Positions 51,479-59,084 of a stretch of 64,000 bases of DNA are shown here, piece by piece. Both the position numbers and the translations under genes were made by a program. Origin of the DNA: Alphaproteobacteria bacterium (GTDB taxonomy: Bacteria; Pseudomonadota; Alphaproteobacteria; CAAHEQ01; UBA3637); contig JAFTTR010000031.1 of NCBI GenBank assembly GCA_017466695.1, forward strand, positions 1-64,000. The letters are read 5' to 3'. Within the stretch, counting starts at the first letter, position 1; every line of letters begins with the position of its first letter. Below the pieces are notes generated by a model. It made no database searches. It worked only from the letters and a program-made list of their open reading frames with translations, and was not told where the DNA came from.

Positions 51479-52897
51479 TTACTTTTCCATGCCTTTTGCG
51501 ATAATAGGAGGTACTATTGTTTTGGCTTTAGCACTTTTAACTGTATCAACCAACAGATCTTTAACCAATTTCATATCTTCTTTTTTAGATTCGGATGGTA
51601 ATTTATCTGATCCTGTTGATTGAGCGATTCGTTTTAAGGCTGCCCGTTCTTCATCCGTTAATTCTCTTGATTCGCCCCAAACTTTATTTTGACGTGATTT
51701 TAAGTCAATTTCACGGTCATTTCTTCCTTTTTCAGCCATCTGATGCGTAAAGACGGGACGTGCTTCTTCCAGCATCTCTTTATTCAAGGCTTCTTCAGGC
51801 TTAATGTTAAACATTTTATAAAGGTCCTCCACTCCTTTAACAACACCTTTAGCAGCCATCCCTACATCATTATCAAATTTTACAGAAGATGATATTTCTT
51901 TTAATCCTGCTACAGCCGAGCCAACTTTTCCAGCACGCAATAGAGAAACTTGAGCTTTCACGACATCTGAAGAAGAACGCATCAATGTTTTTAAGTTCTT
52001 TCGGATACTGGTACGAATCTTGTCGTATTTACCCACCATTGTTTCAGCATTTTTATATGTCTTTTCAAACTCTTTGTCTTTCATAAATTCATCTAGGAAA
52101 GGTTTATTTTCTGGTTTTTTCAACAAATCAATAGCTTCTTTTTGTTGACGTGGATCTTTTTCTTTTAATTTTTTAGTTATAAATGCCTTTTTCTCTGCTG
52201 GAGTCATCAATTTCCAAGGCTGCTGAACCTTGTCCCCTGGACGAGGTTTTCCTGGTTGTTGCCCAGGTTGAGCTGAAGCCCCCTCTCGTTCAGCTTTCTT
52301 TTTCTTTTCGGCAACCTCGACCAATTCTTCTTTTTCTTTTTTTGTCAAAGCACCTCGTCTGGCCTGTCCTCTATACCCAATACCAATAGTCATCTCTTGT
52401 GCACCCGTATTAGATAACATTTCAGCCGGCAAAACGGCTTTTGCCTTGCGCTCACTTGGATCTAAAAATGAAATTTCTAACTGCTCTAATTGCTGTTCAA
52501 TATCTTTCAATTCCAGCGTCTTTTCTTGAATAAAAACACCAACAAAATTTAACCCTCTTTTAAGCCATCGTCTGTATCGTCTTAAATTTTTGATTTTATC
52601 ATTTTCACCATCTTCATCATCTTCTTCGTCAACGTTCAGCAACGAATCCGAAAGGCCATCTAATTCTTTTTCGATTGCCTTTAATAATGCCTCAGATTGC
52701 TCCGGATCTAAAGAGAGTTTTCTAGCATCATGCTCAATGTCGGTACTTGTATTTAATTCTATCTCTTCATCAATTTTTTCAAGTTCAGAGCTTTTGTTTT
52801 GAACAAACTTTTCAGCAATGCTTAAACCTTTTTTCATCCAATTAATACGATATTTTAATTTTTGAATTTTGCTATTTATATCCAAGTCATCAGTCAT
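51479..52897 (-). CDS. Charged coiled-coil protein with duplicated N-terminal module
   Basis: 472 residues, no signal peptide or membrane segment. Residues about 8-45 (KIQKLKYRINWMKKGLSIAE) and 99-140 (KIKNLRRYRRWLKRGLNFVG) are two copies of one basic-then-heptad motif, separated by an acidic stretch (VDEEDDEDGEND). A Pro/Gly/Gln linker lies at about 200-225, and the C-terminal half is helical and Lys-rich. No family recognised; a structural, nucleic-acid-binding or secreted role are all possible. It converges on rnhB with two bases between the stops. AGGAGACGTTTTC lies before the ATG. Confidence 0.65.
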   Translation of the reverse strand: MTDDLDINSKIQKLKYRINWMKKGLSIAEKFVQNKSSELEKIDEEIELNTSTDIEHDARKLSLDPEQSEALLKAIEKELDGLSDSLLNVDEEDDEDGENDKIKNLRRYRRWLKRGLNFVGVFIQEKTLELKDIEQQLEQLEISFLDPSERKAKAVLPAEMLSNTGAQEMTIGIGYRGQARRGALTKKEKEELVEVAEKKKKAEREGASAQPGQQPGKPRPGDKVQQPWKLMTPAEKKAFITKKLKEKDPRQQKEAIDLLKKPENKPFLDEFMKDKEFEKTYKNAETMVGKYDKIRTSIRKNLKTLMRSSSDVVKAQVSLLRAGKVGSAVAGLKEISSSVKFDNDVGMAAKGVVKGVEDLYKMFNIKPEEALNKEMLEEARPVFTHQMAEKGRNDREIDLKSRQNKVWGESRELTDEERAALKRIAQSTGSDKLPSESKKEDMKLVKDLLVDTVKSAKAKTIVPPIIAKGMEK

Positions 52898-52958
52898 GAA
52901 AACGTCTCCTATTTTCTTATTATATCTTGTTTTTTTGAAAATAGCAATTTTTAAAAAA

Positions 52959-53645
52959 TTATCGCATAATTAGATTTGGAAAATTCATTTTTAAAAAATC
53001 AATCAACTGTGTGTCTTGAAAAAACTTTTCTGTTTCAAAAACAGAGGGTGGATTTGTATCCCCAGGGAATGTTCTATATTTTTGAAGCGCATATGTTTTA
53101 ACACGAAAATCTTTTAATTCATCAGCTAAGATATAAATATCTTCAATATCCAAATAATTTGGGTCTAGCGTTGTTCTTACCTCAAAATCAATAGGTGATT
53201 GAGATAAAATATCAAGCGTTTCAAAAACTTGATTTTCTATATTTTTTCGCCCAGATAATAATTCATATTTTTTTCGAGGGGCTTTCACATCCAATCCAAC
53301 CCAATCAATAAAAGGCAACAACTCTTTAACTTTATTTGGATAAACACCCGAAGTGTGAATAGCAACAGAAAAACCCATCTTTTTTATTTGTTTAGCAGCC
53401 TCAACGATACCCGGTTGCATCAGAGGCTCACCTCCACTTAGAACAACACCATCCAAACGTTTTTTACGCTCAGCTAAAAAGTTTAAAATCTCGGACCAAC
53501 TCATTTTTGAGCCAGTCTCAAATGGTTGCAAATCAGGATTATGACAAAAAGGACACTTTAGTGGGCAACCTTGAAAAAAAACAACAGCTGCCAACTTATC
53601 TGGGAAATCAATTGTCGTAAATGGGACTAATCCTGCAACGTTCAT
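52959..53645 (-). CDS. nrdG: Anaerobic ribonucleotide reductase activating protein (radical SAM)
   Basis: 228 residues. Radical-SAM cluster motif CPLKCPFC (Cys-27, -31, -34) after VFFQG, then VLSGGEPLMQP. It makes the glycyl radical on NrdD using S-adenosylmethionine. AAAGGTG precedes the ATG. A terminator hairpin (53662-53688) separates it from the small glycyl-radical gene, so it is probably expressed at a lower level. Confidence 0.92.
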   Translation of the reverse strand: MNVAGLVPFTTIDFPDKLAAVVFFQGCPLKCPFCHNPDLQPFETGSKMSWSEILNFLAERKKRLDGVVLSGGEPLMQPGIVEAAKQIKKMGFSVAIHTSGVYPNKVKELLPFIDWVGLDVKAPRKKYELLSGRKNIENQVFETLDILSQSPIDFEVRTTLDPNYLDIEDIYILADELKDFRVKTYALQKYRTFPGDTNPPSVFETEKFFQDTQLIDFLKMNFPNLIMR

Positions 53646-53661
53646 TTGTCACCTTTAGAAA

Positions 53662-53688
53662 AAAACAACCACTTTTCGTGGTTGTTTT
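53662..53688 (-). terminator. Terminator or attenuator between the glycyl-radical ORF and nrdG
   Basis: AAAACAACCAC (53662-53672), loop TTTTC, GTGGTTGTTTT (53678-53688). On the minus strand the stem is followed by a T-run. It lies five bases after the small ORF and 17 before nrdG. Confidence 0.8.
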
Positions 53689-53692
53689 AGAT

Positions 53693-53878
53693 TTAACTTG
53701 CTTTTTTCAATTCACAAGAAACACAATTTGATTCAACAAACCAAACTCTTTCTTTGAACTCAGATTTTTTCCCCGTGTTAAAGTGGCTAAATGGTCTAAA
53801 GTAACCCATAACACGTGTCCAGCATTCAACTGTTTGACGTTCGTTTTGATATTTGTTTAAAATTTCTAAATCAGTCAT
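53693..53878 (-). CDS. Separate glycyl-radical subunit of class III ribonucleotide reductase
   Basis: 61 residues from the ATG at 53878, which has a perfect GGAGG site overlapping the nrdD stop (TAAGGAGG, six bases before ATG). Residues 20-46 (WTRVMGYFRPFSHF, then NTGKKSEFKERVWF) are the glycyl-radical loop normally found at the very end of NrdD, with Gly-25 in RVMGY as the expected radical site. The C-terminus has an extra CxxC (NCVSC, 52-55). The frame differs from nrdD. The clean stop plus strong ribosome site argue for a real split gene and not a sequencing error, though that cannot be excluded from one sequence. Confidence 0.8.
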   Translation of the reverse strand: MTDLEILNKYQNERQTVECWTRVMGYFRPFSHFNTGKKSEFKERVWFVESNCVSCELKKAS

Positions 53879-53888
53879 TTTTTCCTCC

Positions 53889-55949
53889 TTACAGTTGACC
53901 ACTTTCTTCTAATTCTTTACGTTTACGATCGATAAGTTCTTTATCACACAATGGACAGAATTTATGTTCTCCACTGATATATCCGTGTTTTGGACAAATA
54001 GAATAGACTGGTGTTACAGAAACATATGGCAATCTATAATTTTCTAATACACGTCTAACCAATGCCTTACAAGCACTTGAAGAAGAGATTCTTTCACTCA
54101 TGTACAAGTGTAAAACTGTACCACCTGTATATTGTGTTTGTAAATCATCTTGATAATCTAATGCTGTGAATGGATCATCTGTAAACCCAACAGGCAATTG
54201 AGAACTATTGGTATAGTATGGTGCTTCTTTTGTCCCTGCTTGAATAATTTCAGGGAAACGTTTTTGATCTTCTCTTGCAAAACGATATGTTGTACCTTCA
54301 GCAGGTGTCGCTTCTAAGTTATACATATTTCCTGTTTCAGCTTGATAATCCAACATTTTTTCACGAATGTGTGTTAAGAATTTTTGAGCAAATTCACGTC
54401 CCCATGGTGTTGTGATGTTTTCTTTATCACTTGTGAAGTTGCGAATCATTTCATTAATACCATTCACACCAATTGTTGAGAAATGGCTTCTAAATGTACC
54501 TAAATAACGTTTTGTGTATGGATATAAGCCTCTGTCCATATGCATTGCAATGACTTTTCTCTTAATTTCAAGTGATGTTTTTGCAAGTTCTAATAATTCA
54601 TCTAAACGTGCAAATAAGTTTTCTTCACTTCCTTTATGAAGATAGCCCAATCTCGCACAGTTAATTGTTACCACACCAATTGAACCTGTTTGTTCAGCAG
54701 AACCGAACAGGCCTCCACCACGTTTCTTAAGTTCAGTTAAATCCAAACGAAGACGACAACACATAGAACGAACATCACTTGGTTTCATATCTGAATTGAC
54801 GTAGTTTGAGAAATAAGGCAATCCATATTTTGCTGTCATTTCAAACAAGTATTCCGTGTTTGGAGATTCCCAAGGGAATTCGTTTGTAATATTGTATGTT
54901 GGAATTGGGAATGTAAATGGACGTCCTTTTGCATCGCCAGCAGCCATCACTTCTAAGAAAGCTCTGTTAATCATATCCATTTCTTCTTGTAATTCACCAT
55001 ATGTAAATTCTTGAACTTCCCCACCAATAATTGGATGTCTTTCCTTCAAGTCATTTGGGCATGTCCAGTCAAATGTAAGATTTGTAAATGGTGTTTGTGT
55101 TCCCCAACGTGATGGCACATTCAAATTAAAGATGAATGATTGCATTGCCTGCTTCACTTCATCATAGGTTAATTTTTCGATGCGCACAAATGGTGCTAGA
55201 TATGTATCTGCAGATGAAAACGCCTGAGCCCCCGCCCATTCGTTTTGTAATGTCCCCAAAAAGTTAATCATCTGCGAGAAAGCAGAAACGAGATGACGAG
55301 GGGGCTTAGACTCTGTTTTGTTAGGAACGCCATTAAAGCCTTCTTCAAGCAAAACACGAAGAGACCAGCCTGCACAATAACCTGCCAGCATATCTAAATC
55401 ATGGATATGATAATCACCATTTCTGTGCGCTTCTCCAATCTCTGGGGTGTATACATGGTTCAACCAATAGTTTGCTACAACCTTACCAGAGACATTTAAA
55501 ATTAATCCACCCAAAGAATAACCTTGGTTTGCATTGGCATTTACACGCCAGTCTGATCTGTCCAAGTATTCATTGATGGATGAAATAGCATCAACAACAG
55601 CTCTTTTATCTCTACGGATTTTATCTCTTTGCTCACGATAAATAATATATGAACGAGCTGTTTTGTAATAGTTAGAAGAAATAAGAACTTGTTCAACCAC
55701 ATCTTGAATTTGTTCAATTGCAGGGATAACACCAAAAGCAAATTTATGTTTTAATACTTTGATAACTTGTCTTGTTAAAAGCCAAGCTTCATCCATTCCA
55801 AACTCATTTGTTGCTTCCCCTGCTTTGCCTATTGCGAGCGCAATTTTAGCTGCATCAAAAGCGTGCTTTTCACCATCTCTTTTTACAACTTCTTTTAATG
55901 GACCTAAATCCAGGCCTTCACGCTCTTCTTTTTGAACAACTTCTAACAT
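53889..55949 (-). CDS. nrdD: Anaerobic ribonucleoside-triphosphate reductase, catalytic chain lacking the glycyl loop
   Basis: 686 residues. ATP-cone at about 18-110 (VVKRDGEKHAFDAAKIALAIGKA), then the ten-stranded barrel with YCAGWSLR, GSIGVVTINCARLGY and the dNTP-binding region. Near the C-terminus is the metal-binding CPKHGYISGEHKFCPLC (Cys-652, 665, 668). In usual NrdD proteins the RVxGY glycyl-radical loop follows within a few residues; here the chain runs on 18 residues of charged helix and stops. The loop is encoded by the next gene. Makes dNTPs without oxygen. Confidence 0.93.
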   Translation of the reverse strand: MLEVVQKEEREGLDLGPLKEVVKRDGEKHAFDAAKIALAIGKAGEATNEFGMDEAWLLTRQVIKVLKHKFAFGVIPAIEQIQDVVEQVLISSNYYKTARSYIIYREQRDKIRRDKRAVVDAISSINEYLDRSDWRVNANANQGYSLGGLILNVSGKVVANYWLNHVYTPEIGEAHRNGDYHIHDLDMLAGYCAGWSLRVLLEEGFNGVPNKTESKPPRHLVSAFSQMINFLGTLQNEWAGAQAFSSADTYLAPFVRIEKLTYDEVKQAMQSFIFNLNVPSRWGTQTPFTNLTFDWTCPNDLKERHPIIGGEVQEFTYGELQEEMDMINRAFLEVMAAGDAKGRPFTFPIPTYNITNEFPWESPNTEYLFEMTAKYGLPYFSNYVNSDMKPSDVRSMCCRLRLDLTELKKRGGGLFGSAEQTGSIGVVTINCARLGYLHKGSEENLFARLDELLELAKTSLEIKRKVIAMHMDRGLYPYTKRYLGTFRSHFSTIGVNGINEMIRNFTSDKENITTPWGREFAQKFLTHIREKMLDYQAETGNMYNLEATPAEGTTYRFAREDQKRFPEIIQAGTKEAPYYTNSSQLPVGFTDDPFTALDYQDDLQTQYTGGTVLHLYMSERISSSSACKALVRRVLENYRLPYVSVTPVYSICPKHGYISGEHKFCPLCDKELIDRKRKELEESGQL

Positions 55950-55974
55950 TTTGTCATAACCCCTCTTTAATTAT

Positions 55975-56018
55975 TTAAACACTATATGTAGCATCTTAAA
56001 ACAACATATAGTGTTTAA
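55975..56018. promoter_or_regulatory. Inverted repeat resembling paired NrdR boxes upstream of nrdD
   Basis: TTAAACACTATATGT (55975-55989) and its exact complement (56004-56018), 14 bases apart. Each arm contains ACACTATATGT, close to the NrdR box (ACACTATATATTGT-like). It begins 25 bases before the nrdD ATG. The two boxes are centred about 20 bases apart, nearer than the roughly 31 usual for NrdR pairs. Confidence 0.65.
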
Positions 56019-56036
56019 CGAACTACATTTTGTATT

Positions 56037-56066
56037 AATAAACTCCACACACCGATTACTTGTCAA
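56037..56066 (-). promoter_or_regulatory. Probable promoter of the nrdD operon
   Basis: Minus-strand TTGACA (56066-56061), with GTTTAT after 17 bases or TTTATT after 18. It would place the NrdR-like repeat just downstream of the transcription start. Confidence 0.5.
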
Positions 56067-56435
56067 TACCTTTTTATTGTTTTTTTTAATTAAATTTTTA
56101 AGTGTTTAATTTTTCATATTTATTTGTCATAAAAAAATATCAAATGCAAGAATCAATATTGACAAAAAATGACAAAAACAGTACAAAATTGCAAAAAGGC
56201 GAATCTTAAATAACATATTAAAAACACGAGCTTTTTTTGACAAAAAATGTGCGATATTTATCACCATTTTAAAACAAGAGATTAAAAACAAAACAAAAAA
56301 CTTTATTAGTCAAAATTATCGCCAAAAAGCGGCTATAAAATATTGGTTTTTGTTTCAAACTAGAGTTATTTTTCAAACTAACTTCTACCCCTAAGAGCTA
56401 TTCTTTTTATAAAAAATCTTACCGTAATAAAATAG
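56067..56435. other. Gene-free AT-rich spacer
   Basis: Very AT-rich stretch without a supportable ORF. It contains several TTGACA-like strings on the plus strand (near 56158 and 56238) but no matching -10 that leads to a gene. I see no further structure. Confidence 0.5.
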
Positions 56436-56506
56436 ACCACCTTCGGCGTCTTTCGCTTCGCTCCCCAAACCCTCTTCTCGGGTTCTCCCCCCTTTCTACG
56501 CTCATA

Positions 56507-56534
56507 AAAAAAACCACCTCTTGGTGGTTTTTTG
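56507..56534 (-). terminator. Duplicated copy of the tRNA-Gly terminator
   Basis: Same CCACC-TCTT-GGTGG hairpin as at 56653-56680, displaced by 146 bp within the direct repeat. Confidence 0.75.
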
Positions 56535-56652
56535 GAGCGAGTGAAGGGAATGCTCAGGATTTTAAATCCTTCGTCCTTCGGACCGCCTTCGGCGTCTTTC
56601 GCTTCGCTCCCCAAACCCTCTTCTCGGGTTCTCCCCCCTTTCTACGCTCATA

Positions 56653-56680
56653 AAAAAAACCACCTCTTGGTGGTTTTTTG
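56653..56680 (-). terminator. Terminator of tRNA-Gly
   Basis: Hairpin CCACC/GGTGG with TCTT loop and flanking A and T runs, directly after the tRNA CCA end on the minus strand. Confidence 0.85.
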
Positions 56681-56753
56681 GAGCGAGTGAAGGGAATCGA
56701 ACCCTCGTCTTAAGCTTGGGAAGCTTCCGCTCTACCATTGAGCTACACTCGCC
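56680..56753 (-). tRNA. tRNA-Gly (anticodon CCC)
   Basis: 74 bases on the minus strand, 5' end at 56753. Acceptor stem GCGAGUG pairs with CACUCGC, followed by U and an encoded CCA. D arm AGCUCAAUGGUAGAGC, anticodon loop UUCCCAA giving CCC, T arm GAGGGUUCGAAUCCCUU. A promoter lies upstream and a terminator immediately downstream. Confidence 0.95.
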
Positions 56754-56764
56754 TCTTTACGCTT

Positions 56765-56793
56765 ATATTAGTACAATTTTATTCAAAATGCAA
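56765..56793 (-). promoter_or_regulatory. Promoter of tRNA-Gly
   Basis: Minus-strand TTGCAT (56793-56788), 17 bases, TAATAT (56770-56765), 12 bases before the mature 5' end. Confidence 0.65.
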
Positions 56794-56894
56794 TATGTCT
56801 TTTACAAAAAAATCTATTTTTAAGCTATTGCTTATTTTTTCAAAATAATCTACCATATTTGCACACAGAAATTAAAAAAGCAGGAAAAAGAAAA

Positions 56895-57845
56895 ATGAAA
56901 AAGACAAATTTAAAGCGTTTTTTAAAAAAAGCAATCTCATGGGCAGGACTTTTCTTTTTTGTTATCGCCGCAGTGATGCTTTATTTTCAACTATCTAAAT
57001 ACCCTTTAGAAGATATAAAAAATGCATTATTTAATATCCCAACAAAAAATCTTATTTATGCGTGTATCGCCTCTTTCTTTGGATACATTGCACTTTCTAC
57101 CTATGATTTCCTAGCACTAAAATACATTAAAAGAAAATTAGAAGCATGGAAATGGATTCTTGTTGGTTTTATTGGATATGCCGTCAGTAATAATGCTGGG
57201 CATGCTATTGTCTCAGGTGGAGCTGTCCGCTATCGCTTTTATACAAGGTGGCGGTTTAAAGGTACAGAAATTGTCAAAATGGTTACCTTTTCAGGATTCA
57301 CCTATTTAATAGCATGCTTTTTCTTAACGGTTATTGGTTATATTTTAACGCCAGAACATGCTTTTGGGTCAGCACAAGCATCGCATATCACAACAGCTAT
57401 TGTTGCATTAGGCTCTTTAATAGGCCTTATTGGATACTTTTTACTCTGTGCTTTTTATAAAAAACCACTCAAAATTGGAAAAATAGAACTCACGATGCCA
57501 TCAGTCAAAATGGCAATAGCTCAAACATTCCTTGGTAGTTTTGATATTGTTTTGGCGTCTTTCGTACTCTATTTTTGTTTAATTCCTTTTATTGAAATTC
57601 CTTTTGATATTTTTATTGGAGTCTTTCTTGTTGCTCAGGTTTTAGGGGTATTTAGTCAAGTTCCCGGAGGACTCGGCGTTTTTGAAGGTCTTTTCCTTGC
57701 GATTATTCCTTCTGATGCGAATACAGCCTACCTCTTTGGCGCATTAATTGCATATCGCATTATATATTATGTTTTCCCATTAATTCTTTCTGGCATTGTA
57801 TTAATGCTGTATGAAAGTCATTTGAAATACAAAAGAAAAAAATAA
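56895..57845 (+). CDS. UPF0104 / MprF-flippase-like integral membrane protein
   Basis: 316 residues from the ATG at 56895 (AGGAAAAA upstream; the frame extends to a TTG at 56859). About eight transmembrane segments. GHAIVSGGAVRYRFYTRWRF and the late QVPGGLGVFEGLFL are signatures of the lysylphosphatidylglycerol synthase N-terminal (flippase) domain. The synthetase domain of full MprF is absent. Probably moves a lipid across the inner membrane; substrate unknown. Confidence 0.85.
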   Translation: MKKTNLKRFLKKAISWAGLFFFVIAAVMLYFQLSKYPLEDIKNALFNIPTKNLIYACIASFFGYIALSTYDFLALKYIKRKLEAWKWILVGFIGYAVSNNAGHAIVSGGAVRYRFYTRWRFKGTEIVKMVTFSGFTYLIACFFLTVIGYILTPEHAFGSAQASHITTAIVALGSLIGLIGYFLLCAFYKKPLKIGKIELTMPSVKMAIAQTFLGSFDIVLASFVLYFCLIPFIEIPFDIFIGVFLVAQVLGVFSQVPGGLGVFEGLFLAIIPSDANTAYLFGALIAYRIIYYVFPLILSGIVLMLYESHLKYKRKK

Positions 57846-57851
57846 CCATTA

Positions 57852-57880
57852 AAAAACCAGTCCTAAAACGACTGGTTTTT
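57852..57880. terminator. Terminator between the convergent UPF0104 and SH3 genes
   Basis: AAAAACCAGTC (57852-57862), seven-base loop, GACTGGTTTTT (57870-57880). It overlaps the stop codon of the minus-strand gene. Confidence 0.88.
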
Positions 57881-58376
57881 ATTTTATAACTTCATTAGGA
57901 TATATACCATATAAAATATCTCTCTTTACCCATCCTTTAAGTTTTCGCTCTTCAAACTCAAATTCAAGTTCACAAAACTCGCTTTTTGCAGGGCACTTCT
58001 CCACCTTTGCTAAAACATCTTTTGTTGCATACGCTTTGATTTTTGATGAAATGTCTGCCTTTTTAAAAACATCTGCATCCTTTTTTAACAAAACATAACG
58101 CACACCTGTTAACATTCTACGATGAACCCATCCACTCGTTCCATCAATTTCCCTAATTTGTCGCCAAAGTTCATGTTCATCAATAATCTCAACAGGATAA
58201 TGTTTTTTCTTATAAACATACTTAATTGGATAACGACCTCCAGGTCCTGTTCTTAAATTAACTTCCCCCATTTTGAAAGATACAAATCTTGGTATAGCCA
58301 TCTGTTCCTGTGAAAAAACAGGACTAGAACAAAGAAATGTCCCAACAAAAAATAAAAGGAGAAATCTATTTTTCAT
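57879..58376 (-). CDS. Secreted protein with bacterial SH3-like domains
   Basis: 165 residues. Signal peptide ending PVFSQ (about residue 23). VNLRTGPGGRYPIKYVYKKKHYPVEI and SGWVHRRMLTGVRYV form one SH3_4-type domain; a second weaker one ends LKGWVKRDILYGIYP. Common in alphaproteobacteria as a periplasmic protein that may bind cell wall. The start overlaps the dUTPase-like gene by 11 bases, so it is coupled. Confidence 0.85.
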   Translation of the reverse strand: MKNRFLLLFFVGTFLCSSPVFSQEQMAIPRFVSFKMGEVNLRTGPGGRYPIKYVYKKKHYPVEIIDEHELWRQIREIDGTSGWVHRRMLTGVRYVLLKKDADVFKKADISSKIKAYATKDVLAKVEKCPAKSEFCELEFEFEERKLKGWVKRDILYGIYPNEVIK

Positions 58377-58914
58377 CAGCTGCTTTTACCCTCGAACGAA
58401 TAGATTTTTTCACACGTCTTTTATTTTCTTCAGGGACTTTTAATTCAGAAGCTGTTGTCTCTTCAGATTTTCCATCAATCCAAAAAATCTCTTCTGGCGT
58501 TTCGTCTGTTTCTTCTGGACCATCAATTTCATTCCAACAAATTTGTTGTACAGGAACAATTAAAAGTTCTGCTACAAAATCTCCTCTTTTAATAATTTGA
58601 GTGGTCCTACTTTCGTTTTGTATTAAAATAAATAAAGGCCCTCTATCTGCAGGATTCAAAATATGAGGTGCAGACATAACCAACAAGCCTTTATCCCTTA
58701 CAAGTTCAGGTAATGACACAATTTGACCACAAAAACCTTTTGGTACCCCTATTGCAAAACCAACAGGGATATAAACTCGTTCACCTGCTTCTAACTTCAA
58801 TCCATTTGGAATAGCTGCTTGCAAACGCAATCCTATGTGATGTTGGCTCTCATAAGTAGGCAAAGGCAGTCCATGCCCATCTGCTGTTCTAACTATATGC
58901 AATTTAGGGATCAT
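58366..58914 (-). CDS. dUTPase-fold protein without catalytic motifs
   Basis: 182 residues. It aligns by eye with trimeric dUTPases through VYIPVGFAIGVPKGFCGQIVSLP, HILNPADRGPLFILIQN and GDFVAELLIVPV. Key residues have changed: motif 1 GYDL is GLRL, motif 2 PRSGL is PELVR, and motif 3 IDSDYQG is LNPADRG, so the catalytic Asp is replaced. The glycine-rich motif 5 is missing, and an acidic then basic tail of about 45 residues takes its place. Probably not a working dUTPase; a regulatory or binding role is possible. AAAGGA before the ATG. Confidence 0.7.
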   Translation of the reverse strand: MIPKLHIVRTADGHGLPLPTYESQHHIGLRLQAAIPNGLKLEAGERVYIPVGFAIGVPKGFCGQIVSLPELVRDKGLLVMSAPHILNPADRGPLFILIQNESRTTQIIKRGDFVAELLIVPVQQICWNEIDGPEETDETPEEIFWIDGKSEETTASELKVPEENKRRVKKSIRSRVKAADEK

Positions 58915-59030
58915 TTTTCTATCCTTTTAATCGTAATGGCAGTAAAAATTGTATTTTTATATCATATTGACACTAAGGTTTTGGAAAGTCAAGAAAAAAT
59001 AAAACTCAAAATCTCTTAAAAAAGTAATAA

Positions 59031-59065
59031 AAAAAGCAAGTACGAAAAATCATACCTGCTTTTTT
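59031..59065 (-). terminator. Terminator after the 148-residue membrane-anchored protein
   Basis: AAAAAGCA/TGCTTTTT outer arms with an inner GTA/TAC stem, one mismatch between, 20 bases after the stop at 59085, with a T-run on the minus strand. Confidence 0.7.
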
Positions 59066-59084
59066 TATACAAAGAAAATTTAAC

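Larger units (their letters stand above)
56436..56698. repeat. Direct repeat, 117 bp, two copies 146 bp apart, including a tRNA 3' tail
   Basis: Copies at 56436-56552 and 56582-56698, differing at one position. Each copy holds GC-rich TTCGG-type palindromic sequence, a CCACC/GGTGG terminator and the last 19 bases of tRNA-Gly. Only the right copy continues into a whole tRNA. The GC content stands out from the flanks. Confidence 0.85.

Noticed and set aside
53879-53902. GTG start at 53902 for the glycyl-radical ORF
   Set aside because: It would overlap the nrdD end and place the perfect Shine-Dalgarno site inside the gene; the ATG at 53878 fits far better.
56378-56614. 78-codon minus-strand ORF
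   Set aside because: Made wholly of the duplicated tRNA tail, terminator and palindromic repeat; a typical false ORF at tRNA loci.
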